Positions 54,703 to 63,437 are shown, counted from the stretch's first letter. The stretch: 64,000 bases of DNA from Loktanella sp. D2R18 (GCF_003318235.1 NZ_QOCG01000013.1:1-64000); one strand, 5' to 3'. Translations and numbers: made by a program. Notes: generated by a model not told the origin, from the letters alone.

Positions 54703-55806
54703 TTAGGCAGCGACGCCAAGCGCCGTTTCTTCGATCTTGAAAATGATATCAAGGATCAGCGCGGCAGGGTCAAGGTTCACCGCGCGCCCATGACGCGATC
54801 TGTTGGATAGGTCCTGTTGCAACTGCGCCCATTTGCGGGCCATTTGATCATTGGGCGCGATACGCGCCAGCAGCGCGCCCTCACCCGGCGCACCTTCTGT
54901 CAAGGGTTGCCCCAACAGCCCGGCGCGCGCGGTACGTGACAAAAACAGATCAATCAGGTCCAGAACCATACCATAGCGCACGTCGGCGGCACGCCCGGTA
55001 CAACTCTCAGCAAGTTTGAGCGCCATCGGCCGATCAATGCGGGGCATGCCGTTAAAGAGGCGGATCAGTTCCGCATAAAGCTGGAGGCCGTCGTGTTTCA
55101 AAAGCCGGATCGCGTCGCCCGCTGACCCGCCTGCCAATGCGGCAAGGCTATCTGCATTATCGGCGTCATGCCCTGCTTGCGACAATGCCTTTTGCAAATC
55201 ATCAGCGCCCAAGGTGTTGCATCGCAAAACCCGGCACCGCGACCGGATCGTTGGTAAAAGGCGGGATGGTTGATGGGCGATGAGCAAGATCACCGTATTG
55301 GCAGGCGGCTCTTCGAGTTCTTTTAGAATTGCATTGGCCGCGTTGCGGTTCAATTCATCCGCCGCATCCACGATGACAACGCGCCGTCCGCCATCTGCAG
55401 ACGACATCTGAAAAAATGTCTTAAGCTTGCGCACGGCATCAACTGTAATTTCGCTGCGCAGTTTTTTGGTTTTTTCGTCCCATGGCCGACGGATCACGGA
55501 AAGCCGCGGGTGTGCGCCCGCTTGCATCAGTCGCGCATCGGGATGTTCGGGGTCGACCTCTAGCGTGGGATCGCCAAACAACCCCACCCCTTCGTCAGCC
55601 AGCAGAAACGTCGCGATCTTCCACGCCAGTGTCGCCTTACCAACGCCGCGCGGCCCCGTGATCAACCAACCCGAATGCATCCGCCCCGATTGAAAGGCAT
55701 CAAGAAAATCCGCCTCTGCCTGCGCTTGACCGAACAAATGCCGGGTTTCGCGTGGATGCGGTGCGCCTTCGATCCGGTCAGGTTCTGGCAGCGTATCATC
55801 GCTCAT
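54703..55806 (-). CDS. holB: DNA polymerase III delta' subunit
   Basis: A 367-residue AAA+ clamp-loader subunit. RGVGKATLAWKIA is its P-loop-like segment, VIVDAADELNRNAANAILKE the Walker B region, and LEEPPANTVILLIAHQPSRL the sensor region. It lies between tmk and tatD, the usual order in alphaproteobacteria, and overlaps tmk by 4 bp. Confidence 0.93.
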   Translation of the reverse strand: MSDDTLPEPDRIEGAPHPRETRHLFGQAQAEADFLDAFQSGRMHSGWLITGPRGVGKATLAWKIATFLLADEGVGLFGDPTLEVDPEHPDARLMQAGAHPRLSVIRRPWDEKTKKLRSEITVDAVRKLKTFFQMSSADGGRRVVIVDAADELNRNAANAILKELEEPPANTVILLIAHQPSRLLPTIRSRCRVLRCNTLGADDLQKALSQAGHDADNADSLAALAGGSAGDAIRLLKHDGLQLYAELIRLFNGMPRIDRPMALKLAESCTGRAADVRYGMVLDLIDLFLSRTARAGLLGQPLTEGAPGEGALLARIAPNDQMARKWAQLQQDLSNRSRHGRAVNLDPAALILDIIFKIEETALGVAA

Positions 55807-56411
55807 AGATGGGCCGCGATTTCGCTGGCGGTTTCGTCAGGCGTGCGGTTGCCATCAACCAACACGCAGCGGTCAGGCTGCGCATGGGCCAGCGCCAAAA
55901 ATCCGTGGCGCAGGGTTTCTTGAAAACCGAGCCCAAAATCTTCAAACCGATCTTCGCCAGATTTACGGGCAAGCCCGCGTTCCAGCGCCGTCGCCGGGTC
56001 CATGTCGATAATGAAAGTCAAATCTGGTTCGCGCCCAATCATCAGCCTATGCAGGCTGTCGACCATGGCGCGCAAATCACCACGGGTCGCGCCCTGATAC
56101 ACCCGCGTGCTATCGGCAAAGCGGTCACTAATCACTGTTTTTCCAGCCGCCAAGGCGGGTTGGATCGTCTTTTCAAGATGATCTCGGCGCGCGGCGGTGA
56201 AGAGCAGGATTTCAGTTTCCGCCGACCAACGATCCGTGTCGCCCGTCAGCAGCAGCTGGCGGATTTCTTCTGCGCCGGGGCTGCCGCCGGGTTCACGCGT
56301 GAGGATCACATCGCGTCCTTGCGCACGCAGGTGATCTGCAAACAATCGCGACTGCGTGGATTTACCAGACCCGTCGATCCCTTCAAACGTAATAAACATA
56401 GGCGTCGTCAT
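55803..56411 (-). CDS. tmk: Thymidylate kinase
   Basis: A 202-residue nucleotide kinase converting dTMP to dTDP. Walker A GIDGSGKST (residues 11-19), the LTREPGGSPGAEEIRQLLL segment and the SDRFADSTRVYQGA motif are all present. The start at 56411 overlaps the carboxypeptidase stop (ATGA); an ATG at 56399 is also possible. Confidence 0.95.
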   Translation of the reverse strand: MTTPMFITFEGIDGSGKSTQSRLFADHLRAQGRDVILTREPGGSPGAEEIRQLLLTGDTDRWSAETEILLFTAARRDHLEKTIQPALAAGKTVISDRFADSTRVYQGATRGDLRAMVDSLHRLMIGREPDLTFIIDMDPATALERGLARKSGEDRFEDFGLGFQETLRHGFLALAHAQPDRCVLVDGNRTPDETASEIAAHL

Positions 56412-57586
56412 GCGGCGTCGTCAGCCGTGCCGGGTTGAGGTCCGAACTTAGTCCAAAGCACATGTGCTGCGGTCCGCAACCGTGTCGTAAATCCGCCCGC
56501 TGGCACAGTGGCATCAGCAACCAAGGGGATACGTTTTTCAGGCAACCCGTCAAGTTGGATCACCAATTCCGCCAGCGGATCACCCGCCGCGATTGGGGCT
56601 TGGATCGGTCCGTTGTAAACGACTTGTGCATCAACGGTGCCTTGGTTCAGCACAGGCACCAACATCGACAGGTCTTCGGCAACCGTGAGCCCAACAGTGG
56701 TTTGTGCGCCCATCCAAACATCTGCGGTTGCAATCCGGTGCCCAGCATCAACGACATCTTTTTGCGCAAACTGACGGTAAGCCCAATTCACTAGACGCTC
56801 GGATTCTTCTGCGCGCGCCTGTTCGGTCGGCAGCCCGGTAAGCACAAAGATAATCCGGCGATCACCCTGTTTGGCCGATCCAACAAGCCCGTAACCTGCT
56901 TCGGATGTATGGCCTGTCTTAAGCCCATCCGCACCAATGCCAAGCGATAGAACCGGGTTGCGGTTTCGCGAATTGCTAGGCACGCGGCCATCAAAAGCAA
57001 ATTCGCGTTCTGCGAACAGCGGGTAATAGGTTGGAAAATCGCGGATCAACGCATCGGCCAGAATACCGAGATCTTCGACCGACATGCGGTGCCCAGCCGC
57101 GGGCCAGCCGTTTGAATTGGCAAAGGTCGAATTTTCCATACCCATCTGTTGGGCGCGTTGGGTCATCATCCGGGCAAAGCCTGCTTCGGTTCCGTCGGGC
57201 GACAAGGTTTCAGCCAAAACGGCGCTTGCGTCGTTGCCTGACAGGATGATCACACCGCGCAAAAGGTCTTCGACACGCACCCGGTCAGTGGTATCCAAAA
57301 ACATCGACGACCCTGTATAAGACGCGGCATGCGAAGATACGGGCAGTTCCTCGTCAATGGTCAAACGGCCGTCAGCGATTGCCTCAAACGCCATATAGAT
57401 TGTCATCAGCTTGGACATCGACGCAGGTGGCAAAGGCGCGTCTTCGTCTTTGGCCAAAAGCACCGTGCCTGTTGTTTGATCGAAAACATAGGCCGCGCGC
57501 GCAGTTGTATCAAAGGTCTGCGCAAAGCCCGCTGTCGCACCAAACCAAAGCGCGATCACAGCAAAACGAAAGTAAGAAAGGATCAT
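56408..57586 (-). CDS. D-alanyl-D-alanine carboxypeptidase
   Basis: A 392-residue penicillin-binding protein of the DacA/DacC type that trims peptidoglycan stem peptides. A signal peptide (residues 1-22) precedes the S-x-x-K motif SMSK (S56, K59), S-G-N in LSGNDAS and K-T-G in LKTGHTSEAG. The C-terminal domain of about 100 residues fits PBP5-like enzymes. It follows the SPOR lipoprotein gene by 27 bp. Confidence 0.93.
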   Translation of the reverse strand: MILSYFRFAVIALWFGATAGFAQTFDTTARAAYVFDQTTGTVLLAKDEDAPLPPASMSKLMTIYMAFEAIADGRLTIDEELPVSSHAASYTGSSMFLDTTDRVRVEDLLRGVIILSGNDASAVLAETLSPDGTEAGFARMMTQRAQQMGMENSTFANSNGWPAAGHRMSVEDLGILADALIRDFPTYYPLFAEREFAFDGRVPSNSRNRNPVLSLGIGADGLKTGHTSEAGYGLVGSAKQGDRRIIFVLTGLPTEQARAEESERLVNWAYRQFAQKDVVDAGHRIATADVWMGAQTTVGLTVAEDLSMLVPVLNQGTVDAQVVYNGPIQAPIAAGDPLAELVIQLDGLPEKRIPLVADATVPAGGFTTRLRTAAHVLWTKFGPQPGTADDAA

Positions 57587-57613
57587 TTGATCTGTGCTCC
57601 GAAGTTAGGGACG

Positions 57614-58540
57614 CTATTCCGCGCCCACGATAAACGCATCAACAAAGCCAAGTGATTTGAGCTGCGCCAGCGTCGCGTCATCTGAAACCGGCCCAGCTAC
57701 GACACGCCAGACAGTACGCCCTCCCGCATCTTGCGGTTCAACCGACGATGGGATGCCCGCGCTGCGGATTGCCTGCGCTGCGTTATTGGCGTTACCTTCC
57801 ACGCTAAAGACCCCGATCTGCGCCAATGGGGCCGTCGCACCTCCGACAGCAGCGGGAGCTTCGGCTTCATCTGTGGCTTCACCCGCTTCGACCGCAGCAA
57901 TTGCAGCGGCGGCACCAACGATCGGATCAACCGCAGACGCATCCGCTCCATCCGCCGCAGACACGTCCACATCCACAGCAGGCACATCATCCAATGCGGT
58001 TGCGGCAACCGCGACCGGGGCAGCAAGGCTAGCGATAACCGCATTGTCTTGCGGATTCTCGGCGACCTCTTCCGGTTCTGCAGGGACTTCGATTTCTTCG
58101 CGGACCAAGGCGATAACGCTCAGTTCGGTTGGTGCGCCGGCCAAAAGGCCCAACTCTGTCGCAGCGTCCGATGAGACCTGCAGAAGCGGGCCTGGGTTTT
58201 CACGTTCGCGCCGGAACAAAGCACCGACAACCGACTGGCCGTTTTCGGGGTTGCGAATGATCACACGCTCAGGGTCTTGGACATCAGGATGGGCTACCCA
58301 AATGCCGCCAAGCGATGGGCGTCCGTCCCATAGCCCGCGATCCGTGACCTCAAACACATCAGGGCGTTCAACATCGCGGTCGGTTTGGACCAACCGCGTA
58401 GGACTAGTTGGCGCAGCACTCTCGGGACGCGGGGCAAACATGCCGCCCCCGCCTTCTTCACAAGCTGTAAGCCCAAACGCAGCAACCAATACAACCCCAA
58501 TTGGGATACAACGCCCAGTTCTGAAATATTTACCTGTCAT
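57614..58540 (-). CDS. SPOR-domain lipoprotein
   Basis: A 308-residue predicted lipoprotein (lipobox LTAC, Cys27). The mid-section (about residues 150-235) is alanine-, valine- and acidic-rich and likely unstructured. The C-terminal 70 residues (from QIGVFSVEGNANNAAQAIRS) form a SPOR domain that binds denuded septal peptidoglycan. A short double-psi/RlpA-like stretch may lie around residues 85-130. It is first in the housekeeping unit. Confidence 0.85.
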   Translation of the reverse strand: MTGKYFRTGRCIPIGVVLVAAFGLTACEEGGGGMFAPRPESAAPTSPTRLVQTDRDVERPDVFEVTDRGLWDGRPSLGGIWVAHPDVQDPERVIIRNPENGQSVVGALFRRERENPGPLLQVSSDAATELGLLAGAPTELSVIALVREEIEVPAEPEEVAENPQDNAVIASLAAPVAVAATALDDVPAVDVDVSAADGADASAVDPIVGAAAAIAAVEAGEATDEAEAPAAVGGATAPLAQIGVFSVEGNANNAAQAIRSAGIPSSVEPQDAGGRTVWRVVAGPVSDDATLAQLKSLGFVDAFIVGAE

Positions 58541-58633
58541 TCTTCGCCCCTATATTCCGCCCCACCAATTTGTGGGGATCGCGCCGTTTTTCCAGCTGCA
58601 TTCATTTATGTGACCACACGAATAACTTCGTCA

Positions 58634-60427
58634 TTAAAAATGACAAACCCGCGACGCGGCACCTGCTTTCGCGAACGATAGCGCCCCGCTGCCATTTAGG
58701 GAAGAGTCATCACAAAATTGTCGGCGGAATCCCCCAACGCAAAAAGTTGCTTTTCGAATCATTTCTTTACCGTTAGAGACCGCCCAACGGAGGCTTGGCA
58801 GAGTGGTCGAATGCACCGGTCTTGAAAACCGACGAGGGTGAAAGTCCTCCCAGGGTTCGAATCCCTGAGCCTCCGCCATTTTACATTTTTGTATGTAAGA
58901 CTGCCCTAACACCTTGAATGGTAAGGTGGTTTTCGGTGTTCGAAGTCCCTCAGATCGTGAGTATACAATGCGCTCCGCAAAGGCGAGTTTCAGGACAGTT
59001 CTGCGCAATGCAAGATTGCCACTCTCCCATATTTTATAGGGGTTTGAGAGAAATGTGAGGGCGTGTTCGAACAATTGATCGAAGGTGCCTTGCTGAGGTC
59101 CGTGATTTTCAATCTTTTCATCTAAGATCAGCTTGTCTTTTTCGAGGGCAACAATGCGCTTTTCGTAAGCCGCAACGACAGTTGGGCTTTCAGACGCGAG
59201 AATACGGTCCAACACACCCTCTATTTGTTTATCAATGCCGTTGCGCTCACGACGCGTGATTGCGAGGTTGGCGTCACTCTGCTTTTCCTTTTGGTCCCAA
59301 GCGTCTTTGAACATACGCGTTGTGATGGCAAACAGACCATCAGTTGGCTTTAAGTCTTGGATCAAGCCCGCAAAATCACTCTCAAGAACATCACGGCGGA
59401 TAGACTTGCGATAGCTGACGCAACCTTTTGAGTGGCACAGATAATATGGATGCTTGGCACCTGACTTACTGGTGGACCAACAGGACGTCAGAGACGTCCC
59501 ACAATCGTCACAGGCAACAAACCCACGTAGTGGGAAGTCGGCGCTAATGTCTTTGCGAAACGTTGCGCGTGCGCCGTCTTTGAGGCGCTGTTGGATAGCC
59601 TCATAGGTCTCAAAGGTGATGATTGGCTGGTGATGGCCTTTGCGTGTTGTAACGTCCCAATTGGCATACGCCACATGACCAGTATAAACGATCCGCGACA
59701 TCAACCGAATGATCTTCTCATAACGCACAACGCCATTAGGCGTGTCTTTGGGAAATGCGGGCTGACGTTCGAGGAAGTGTTTAACCTCTGATTGACTGCC
59801 AAAGCGTCCAGATGCAAATCCTTCAAGGGCTTCTTGAATGACGGAGGCCACAGGTTCATCGCGAACCAACACCTTCCCATGTCCAGCCACACGGTCATAC
59901 TTGTAGCCCGTAGGTGGGTAAAACACCCAGTATCCACTCTCTAACCGCGCTTTCATCTTCTGGGAGACCTGACGCCCGTTTTGTTTACGCTCTAGCTGAC
60001 CTTGAGCCGCGAGGATGGTTTCGATGAACTCCCCTTCTGGCGTGTCTTCAAAGTTGAAGTTCAGGCATTCGACTTGAGCATCCCGCTTGCGGAAAGAGTC
60101 CCGCAGCCGAAAGTGAAACTCGCGATCACGCGCAAAGCGCTTGAGATCATCAAAGATCACAACAAAACTCTCATCCGGTTGCGCATCAAGAAACGACAGC
60201 AACGCTACCATGCCGGGGCGGTTCATAAAATCGCCGCCGCCACTGATTGTATCTGGGAAGACGGCTGCGATATCATAGCCCTTCGTTGCCGCATATTGGC
60301 GGCAGCGTGTTTCTTGGCTCTCCAAGCCGTGACCGTCGGATTCTTGCGCCTTAGAGCTTACACGACAATAGATCACCGCCTTGGTTGGCTGTGCCTGTCT
60401 GGGTGCTTTGTTTACTGATCCTGCCAT
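58634..60427 (-). CDS. Large serine recombinase (site-specific integrase)
   Basis: A 597-residue frame of the large serine recombinase family, which integrates and excises mobile elements. The N-terminal catalytic domain shows YCRVSSKAQESDG, with the nucleophilic serine, then the recombinase domain and a zinc ribbon (CDDCG ... CHSKGC near residues 308-335) and a coiled coil. Codons from about residue 517 run antisense through tRNA-Ser and 155 bp beyond it, so the last 81 residues are host sequence. The native end is therefore uncertain. It defines the left end of an island. Confidence 0.92.
   Translation of the reverse strand: MAGSVNKAPRQAQPTKAVIYCRVSSKAQESDGHGLESQETRCRQYAATKGYDIAAVFPDTISGGGDFMNRPGMVALLSFLDAQPDESFVVIFDDLKRFARDREFHFRLRDSFRKRDAQVECLNFNFEDTPEGEFIETILAAQGQLERKQNGRQVSQKMKARLESGYWVFYPPTGYKYDRVAGHGKVLVRDEPVASVIQEALEGFASGRFGSQSEVKHFLERQPAFPKDTPNGVVRYEKIIRLMSRIVYTGHVAYANWDVTTRKGHHQPIITFETYEAIQQRLKDGARATFRKDISADFPLRGFVACDDCGTSLTSCWSTSKSGAKHPYYLCHSKGCVSYRKSIRRDVLESDFAGLIQDLKPTDGLFAITTRMFKDAWDQKEKQSDANLAITRRERNGIDKQIEGVLDRILASESPTVVAAYEKRIVALEKDKLILDEKIENHGPQQGTFDQLFEHALTFLSNPYKIWESGNLALRRTVLKLAFAERIVYSRSEGLRTPKTTLPFKVLGQSYIQKCKMAEAQGFEPWEDFHPRRFSRPVHSTTLPSLRWAVSNGKEMIRKATFCVGGFRRQFCDDSSLNGSGALSFAKAGAASRVCHF
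58789..58878 (+). tRNA. tRNA-Ser(UGA)
   Basis: A complete 90-base serine tRNA including an encoded CCA. The acceptor arms GGAGGCT and AGCCTCC pair fully; the anticodon loop CTTGAAA gives UGA; a long variable arm (GAGGGTGAAAGTCCTC) and a T-loop GGTTCGAATCC follow. Its 3' end is the attachment point of the adjacent serine recombinase element. Confidence 0.98.
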
Positions 60428-60726
60428 GTGTCCTCCTTATGCGTTTGTTCCCATTCGGTTCGTATTAAGGATAGCAGATCGGATGGATCATCGCTGAGAG
60501 AATCACCTGTTTCTCCACAGATTTGCCGCGTGGGGTGCAAATCAAAACCAAGATCAACAAACATAACAACAATCGTCCAGAGCGTTTCCACAAGCTCTTT
60601 TTGCTGATCGAGCGGCATATCGCTATCTTCCAGCATGGCAGCATAAAGCTCCCAATCAATGTTCAGGGTGGGTGGTGGTGTTGAGGTGTGGGATGGCAAA
60701 CCATCATCGTCAGGCGGACAGGACAT
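60412..60726 (-). CDS. Small acidic protein upstream of the recombinase
   Basis: A 104-residue acidic protein without a known domain. A predicted helical core (KELVETLWTIVVMFVDLGFD) is followed by LHPTRQICGE; I recall similar small genes just upstream of recombinases in alphaproteobacterial elements, though I cannot verify this here. It overlaps the recombinase start by 16 bp and has a GGAG site before its ATG, so the two are co-expressed. A regulatory or helper role in recombination is inference from position. Confidence 0.65.
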   Translation of the reverse strand: MSCPPDDDGLPSHTSTPPPTLNIDWELYAAMLEDSDMPLDQQKELVETLWTIVVMFVDLGFDLHPTRQICGETGDSLSDDPSDLLSLIRTEWEQTHKEDTWQDQ

Positions 60727-60947
60727 GTGCGCTCCTTTCTTGTTATCAGTTGTTGGAAATGCGTGTTTCAATCGCCAATCATCATACGGCGTATTGAGAA
60801 CAAATACAGAACATTTATCTCACATCTCCTGCAATCACGCAAGGAATATATTCCAATGATCGTAACTGCTTACCTGTGACCGTAGTCTGTCAGACTGATG
60901 ATGATCTTGGGGTAAATGGGGGGTAAAAACGGGTAAACCAGTTTGTA

Positions 60948-61241
60948 CTAGATTGGCTTTTCTGACCAGTTTTCGCGGCCATGGCGGATGCGCAGGATTC
61001 TGACCATACGATGGTCATCAATCAGATAGATAATAATATGTGCGCCCACCGGATGAATGCGTACCGGAGGTGAGATTTCTTCTCTGAGGCGGGCGATTTT
61101 AGGTGACTGGACGATCAACTCAATCATTGAGTCAATCTTGTCCATATACCCTTCGGTTTGGGCATATCCGTAATTTTCGATGCCATTAAGGTAGATCGAA
61201 ATGAGGTCGGCGTCCGCCTTTTGGGAAAGGCGAAACGTCAT
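60948..61241 (-). CDS. parE: ParE/RelE-type toxin
   Basis: A 97-residue toxin of the ParE family. The N-terminal FRLSQKADADLISIYLNGIE and the later ARLREEISPPVRIHPVGAHI are family segments, and the tail carries VRILRIRHGRENW. ParE toxins poison DNA gyrase. It overlaps the upstream antitoxin gene by 4 bp. Confidence 0.92.
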   Translation of the reverse strand: MTFRLSQKADADLISIYLNGIENYGYAQTEGYMDKIDSMIELIVQSPKIARLREEISPPVRIHPVGAHIIIYLIDDHRMVRILRIRHGRENWSEKPI

Positions 61242-61489
61242 TCTGGTGTGGCTGTGCCTGCTTGTTGTCGCGCAATGGAACGAATTTCGGCAAGTGAGTT
61301 GTTTGTGTCATCACTCGCTATCGCCTCATCGACCAGCTTTTGCATTGATGCAATCTTGTTGGCACGATCTTGATCATGGCGAATGAGATCGCGCACATAT
61401 TCGCTGGCGTTATCGTAACGCCCTGCTTGTGTTTGTTTTTCAACCCAATCCCGCATTTGACCGGGAAGGGAGACATTCATACTGGCCAT
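61238..61489 (-). CDS. parD: ParD-type antitoxin
   Basis: An 83-residue ribbon-helix-helix antitoxin. MNVSLPGQMRDWVEKQTQAG is the DNA-binding part and ASEYVRDLIRHDQDR the family signature; the C-terminal helix wraps the toxin. The ATG at 61489 follows a GGAG site and gives the correct length, whereas the frame open to 61585 has an unlike N-terminus. ParDE pairs are common island stabilisers. Confidence 0.92.
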   Translation of the reverse strand: MASMNVSLPGQMRDWVEKQTQAGRYDNASEYVRDLIRHDQDRANKIASMQKLVDEAIASDDTNNSLAEIRSIARQQAGTATPE

Positions 61490-61511
61490 ATCTAATTCTC
61501 CTAACCATAGT

Positions 61512-62804
61512 ATGTCACAAAATGACAGATATTGCCATAGGAACATAGTCCCGTTGAGTTTTGATCCTGAAAACACAGACGACAAAGCCCAGCTTTATCA
61601 GGCGCTCAAAGCCATAGCTAAGTTGAGCTATGGCGACACCGTAGAGCTTCTGATCGACAGAGCTGTTGGTCAGCCGATACCGCGAGGCTTGGGATCGACC
61701 CGCAATCTGCGGCGCGGCACATATGATAGCATCGTCGCACAGATCACGCATCGCTGGATTGAGAAACACCATTTCACCTTGGCGCATGAAGTTTCGCCGG
61801 ACATTTTCCCAAACACGCCAGCACGGCAATGGAGGAAGATTTTAGACGAACGCACCGATGAAGGCAGATTAAGCCTTGTTTTGGTTCCATCCACCCTTAG
61901 CGTCGTGCAACGCGAAAGCCAGCTTGAGAAGGTCAAACAGGTTATCAAGTTGGGGCAGCGGTTTTGTCTTGAGTTGGACAGCAGCAACCACGGTCACGCC
62001 ATAGGGGTTGGCGGTAGTTTGGCCTCGTCGACACCAGACCCACGGATCAAATTTGCGGGCGAACTGGCTGGATCAGCAGCAGCGTTCTTGTTCGTGTTTG
62101 CAGGAATCGCTATAACGGCAGGAATATTTCTTGCTTACATCCTTCCAATCATTCCCTTCGTCTATTTCGCCTTCGCCTTGATGGGGTGGATACTAGAAAT
62201 ATTCGAAGCGGTTGTTGCGATGCCTCTTTGGGCCTTGGCTCACTTGCGTATCGACGGCGAAGGCATGCCCGGACAAGCTGCAATCAGTGGCTACCAGTTG
62301 TTGTTAATGATATTGTTACGGCCAGCCTTGATCGTCATTGGCCTCATAGGTGGCTATGTGATTTTTAGCGCGGCAATCTTTTTCTTCGCAACATTGTTTA
62401 ACTCAGCCACTGCTATCACACAAAGCGACATCGCGGCCAATTCCATTGGTGCCATTGGGATCTTCGTCTACACGATCATCTTTGCGTTCTTGACCTACAA
62501 CATTGCGCTCATGTGTTTCAAGTTGGTCGATGATGTTCCCAAAGGTATTCTGAGATGGATGGGAGCGGGTGTTCAGCCGTTTAGCGACAGTCGTGGCGAT
62601 CCAATCAACGGATCAAGAGAAATGGTTGCTGGTGGTGCTGCGGCGATGATAGGATTGTCTCGTGGCATTCAGAGCGGCGCTACTGGTGCTTCGAAAGCCA
62701 ACATGCGGAATAAACAGAGAAAACAAGGAATCGATCCAGACGATCCGGTTCAAAAGGTTCAGATTATTCAACCGCAACCTCCCGGTGGTGGTGGGACACC
62801 ATAA
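61512..62804 (+). CDS. Chimeric protein: unknown N-terminal domain plus DotA/TraY-like membrane module
   Basis: A 430-residue protein. Residues 1-180 are soluble with a predominantly helical first part (QLYQALKAIAKLSYGDTVEL) weakly resembling effector-associated (EAD-like) adaptor domains; no confident assignment is possible. From about 181 to 360 it has four or five hydrophobic helices whose cytoplasmic loop AMPLWALAHLRIDGEGMPGQ and the following S-G-Y-Q-L-L-L-M-I-L-L-R-P segment are hallmarks of the DotA/TraY C-terminal part of IncI/Dot-type type IV secretion. The tail ends in Pro-Gly repeats. The full DotA periplasmic part is missing. A TTG at 61554 is an alternative start. No other T4SS genes are in the window. 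Confidence 0.75.
   Translation: MSQNDRYCHRNIVPLSFDPENTDDKAQLYQALKAIAKLSYGDTVELLIDRAVGQPIPRGLGSTRNLRRGTYDSIVAQITHRWIEKHHFTLAHEVSPDIFPNTPARQWRKILDERTDEGRLSLVLVPSTLSVVQRESQLEKVKQVIKLGQRFCLELDSSNHGHAIGVGGSLASSTPDPRIKFAGELAGSAAAFLFVFAGIAITAGIFLAYILPIIPFVYFAFALMGWILEIFEAVVAMPLWALAHLRIDGEGMPGQAAISGYQLLLMILLRPALIVIGLIGGYVIFSAAIFFFATLFNSATAITQSDIAANSIGAIGIFVYTIIFAFLTYNIALMCFKLVDDVPKGILRWMGAGVQPFSDSRGDPINGSREMVAGGAAAMIGLSRGIQSGATGASKANMRNKQRKQGIDPDDPVQKVQIIQPQPPGGGGTP
61513..61527. promoter_or_regulatory. Inverted repeat at the parD promoter
   Basis: TGTCA and TGACA flank CAAAA, 24 bp upstream of the parD start, an arrangement fitting an autoregulatory ParD operator. It overlaps the proposed ATG of the divergent chimera gene. 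Confidence 0.4.
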
Positions 62805-62819
62805 TCATTCTCGGCCAAG

Positions 62820-63263
62820 CTAGTTCTTGGCCGTAAACTGCCATTGAAAAAACTGACTGCCAAAGCCGATAAAGGCGTAGATCAGACCATAGATCGCCAT
62901 CAGTGATCCAAGGATTGCCATAGGGACGAGTATGGCGTCCCCTATATTCTGAGCAAATCCAAGAGAAATAAGAACACCTATGCCAGCGACGCCGATCCAC
63001 AATGCTCGTTGGTTTGCCTGAGAACCACGCAAACACTCGCTTGATGTCTTTGCGCGTAAAAACAGGCTGACGTGGCTGATCAAGAAAAACGCAACAGAAA
63101 CCATCATTCCGACGGCGACTGTCCCGGCCAATAGTCCGGGAACAGTTGATACTGGCGGCATCTCCCCCACCCAAGCACCGTATCCCCAGAACCCAAGCCA
63201 GATCGTGCCTGCAACGCCGATGTTCAACTTCATAAGAATGTTCTTAAACTGCGCCCAACTCAT
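62820..63263 (-). CDS. Small integral membrane protein
   Basis: A 147-residue protein with about four hydrophobic helices, for example VPGLLAGTVAVGMMVSVAFF and LVPMAILGSLMAIYGLIYAF. No domain is recognised. It is convergent with the chimera gene (16-bp gap). The role is unknown; island location suggests an accessory or immunity-type function but nothing proves this. Confidence 0.65.
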   Translation of the reverse strand: MSWAQFKNILMKLNIGVAGTIWLGFWGYGAWVGEMPPVSTVPGLLAGTVAVGMMVSVAFFLISHVSLFLRAKTSSECLRGSQANQRALWIGVAGIGVLISLGFAQNIGDAILVPMAILGSLMAIYGLIYAFIGFGSQFFQWQFTAKN

Positions 63264-63307
63264 CGCTTTCTCCGTTTTTCAAATGGTGAGGAGCATTGCG
63301 GGCGATT

Positions 63308-63437
63308 AAGGGGTCCCTTTAGAATATTGATAGCATGATGGTCGGATCGAAGGCAGTTTTGTTGTTTTCCACAGCTTTTTCGGCGGTGACAGATCGGCCA
63401 AAACCAGACGGAGCATGGCGTTACAAAGGGACCCCTT
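63308..63437. repeat. 13-bp inverted repeat flanking the resolvase upstream region
   Basis: AAGGGGTCCCTTT (63308-63320) and AAAGGGACCCCTT (63425-63437) are perfect inverted copies 104 bp apart, upstream of the resolvase ATG. They could be recombination-site arms or transposon-end remnants. Confidence 0.5.

Noticed and set aside
57657..58613. 318-codon serine/alanine-rich frame opposite the SPOR lipoprotein gene
   Set aside because: Composition is that of an antisense shadow and it has no domain; the SPOR gene on the minus strand is well supported.
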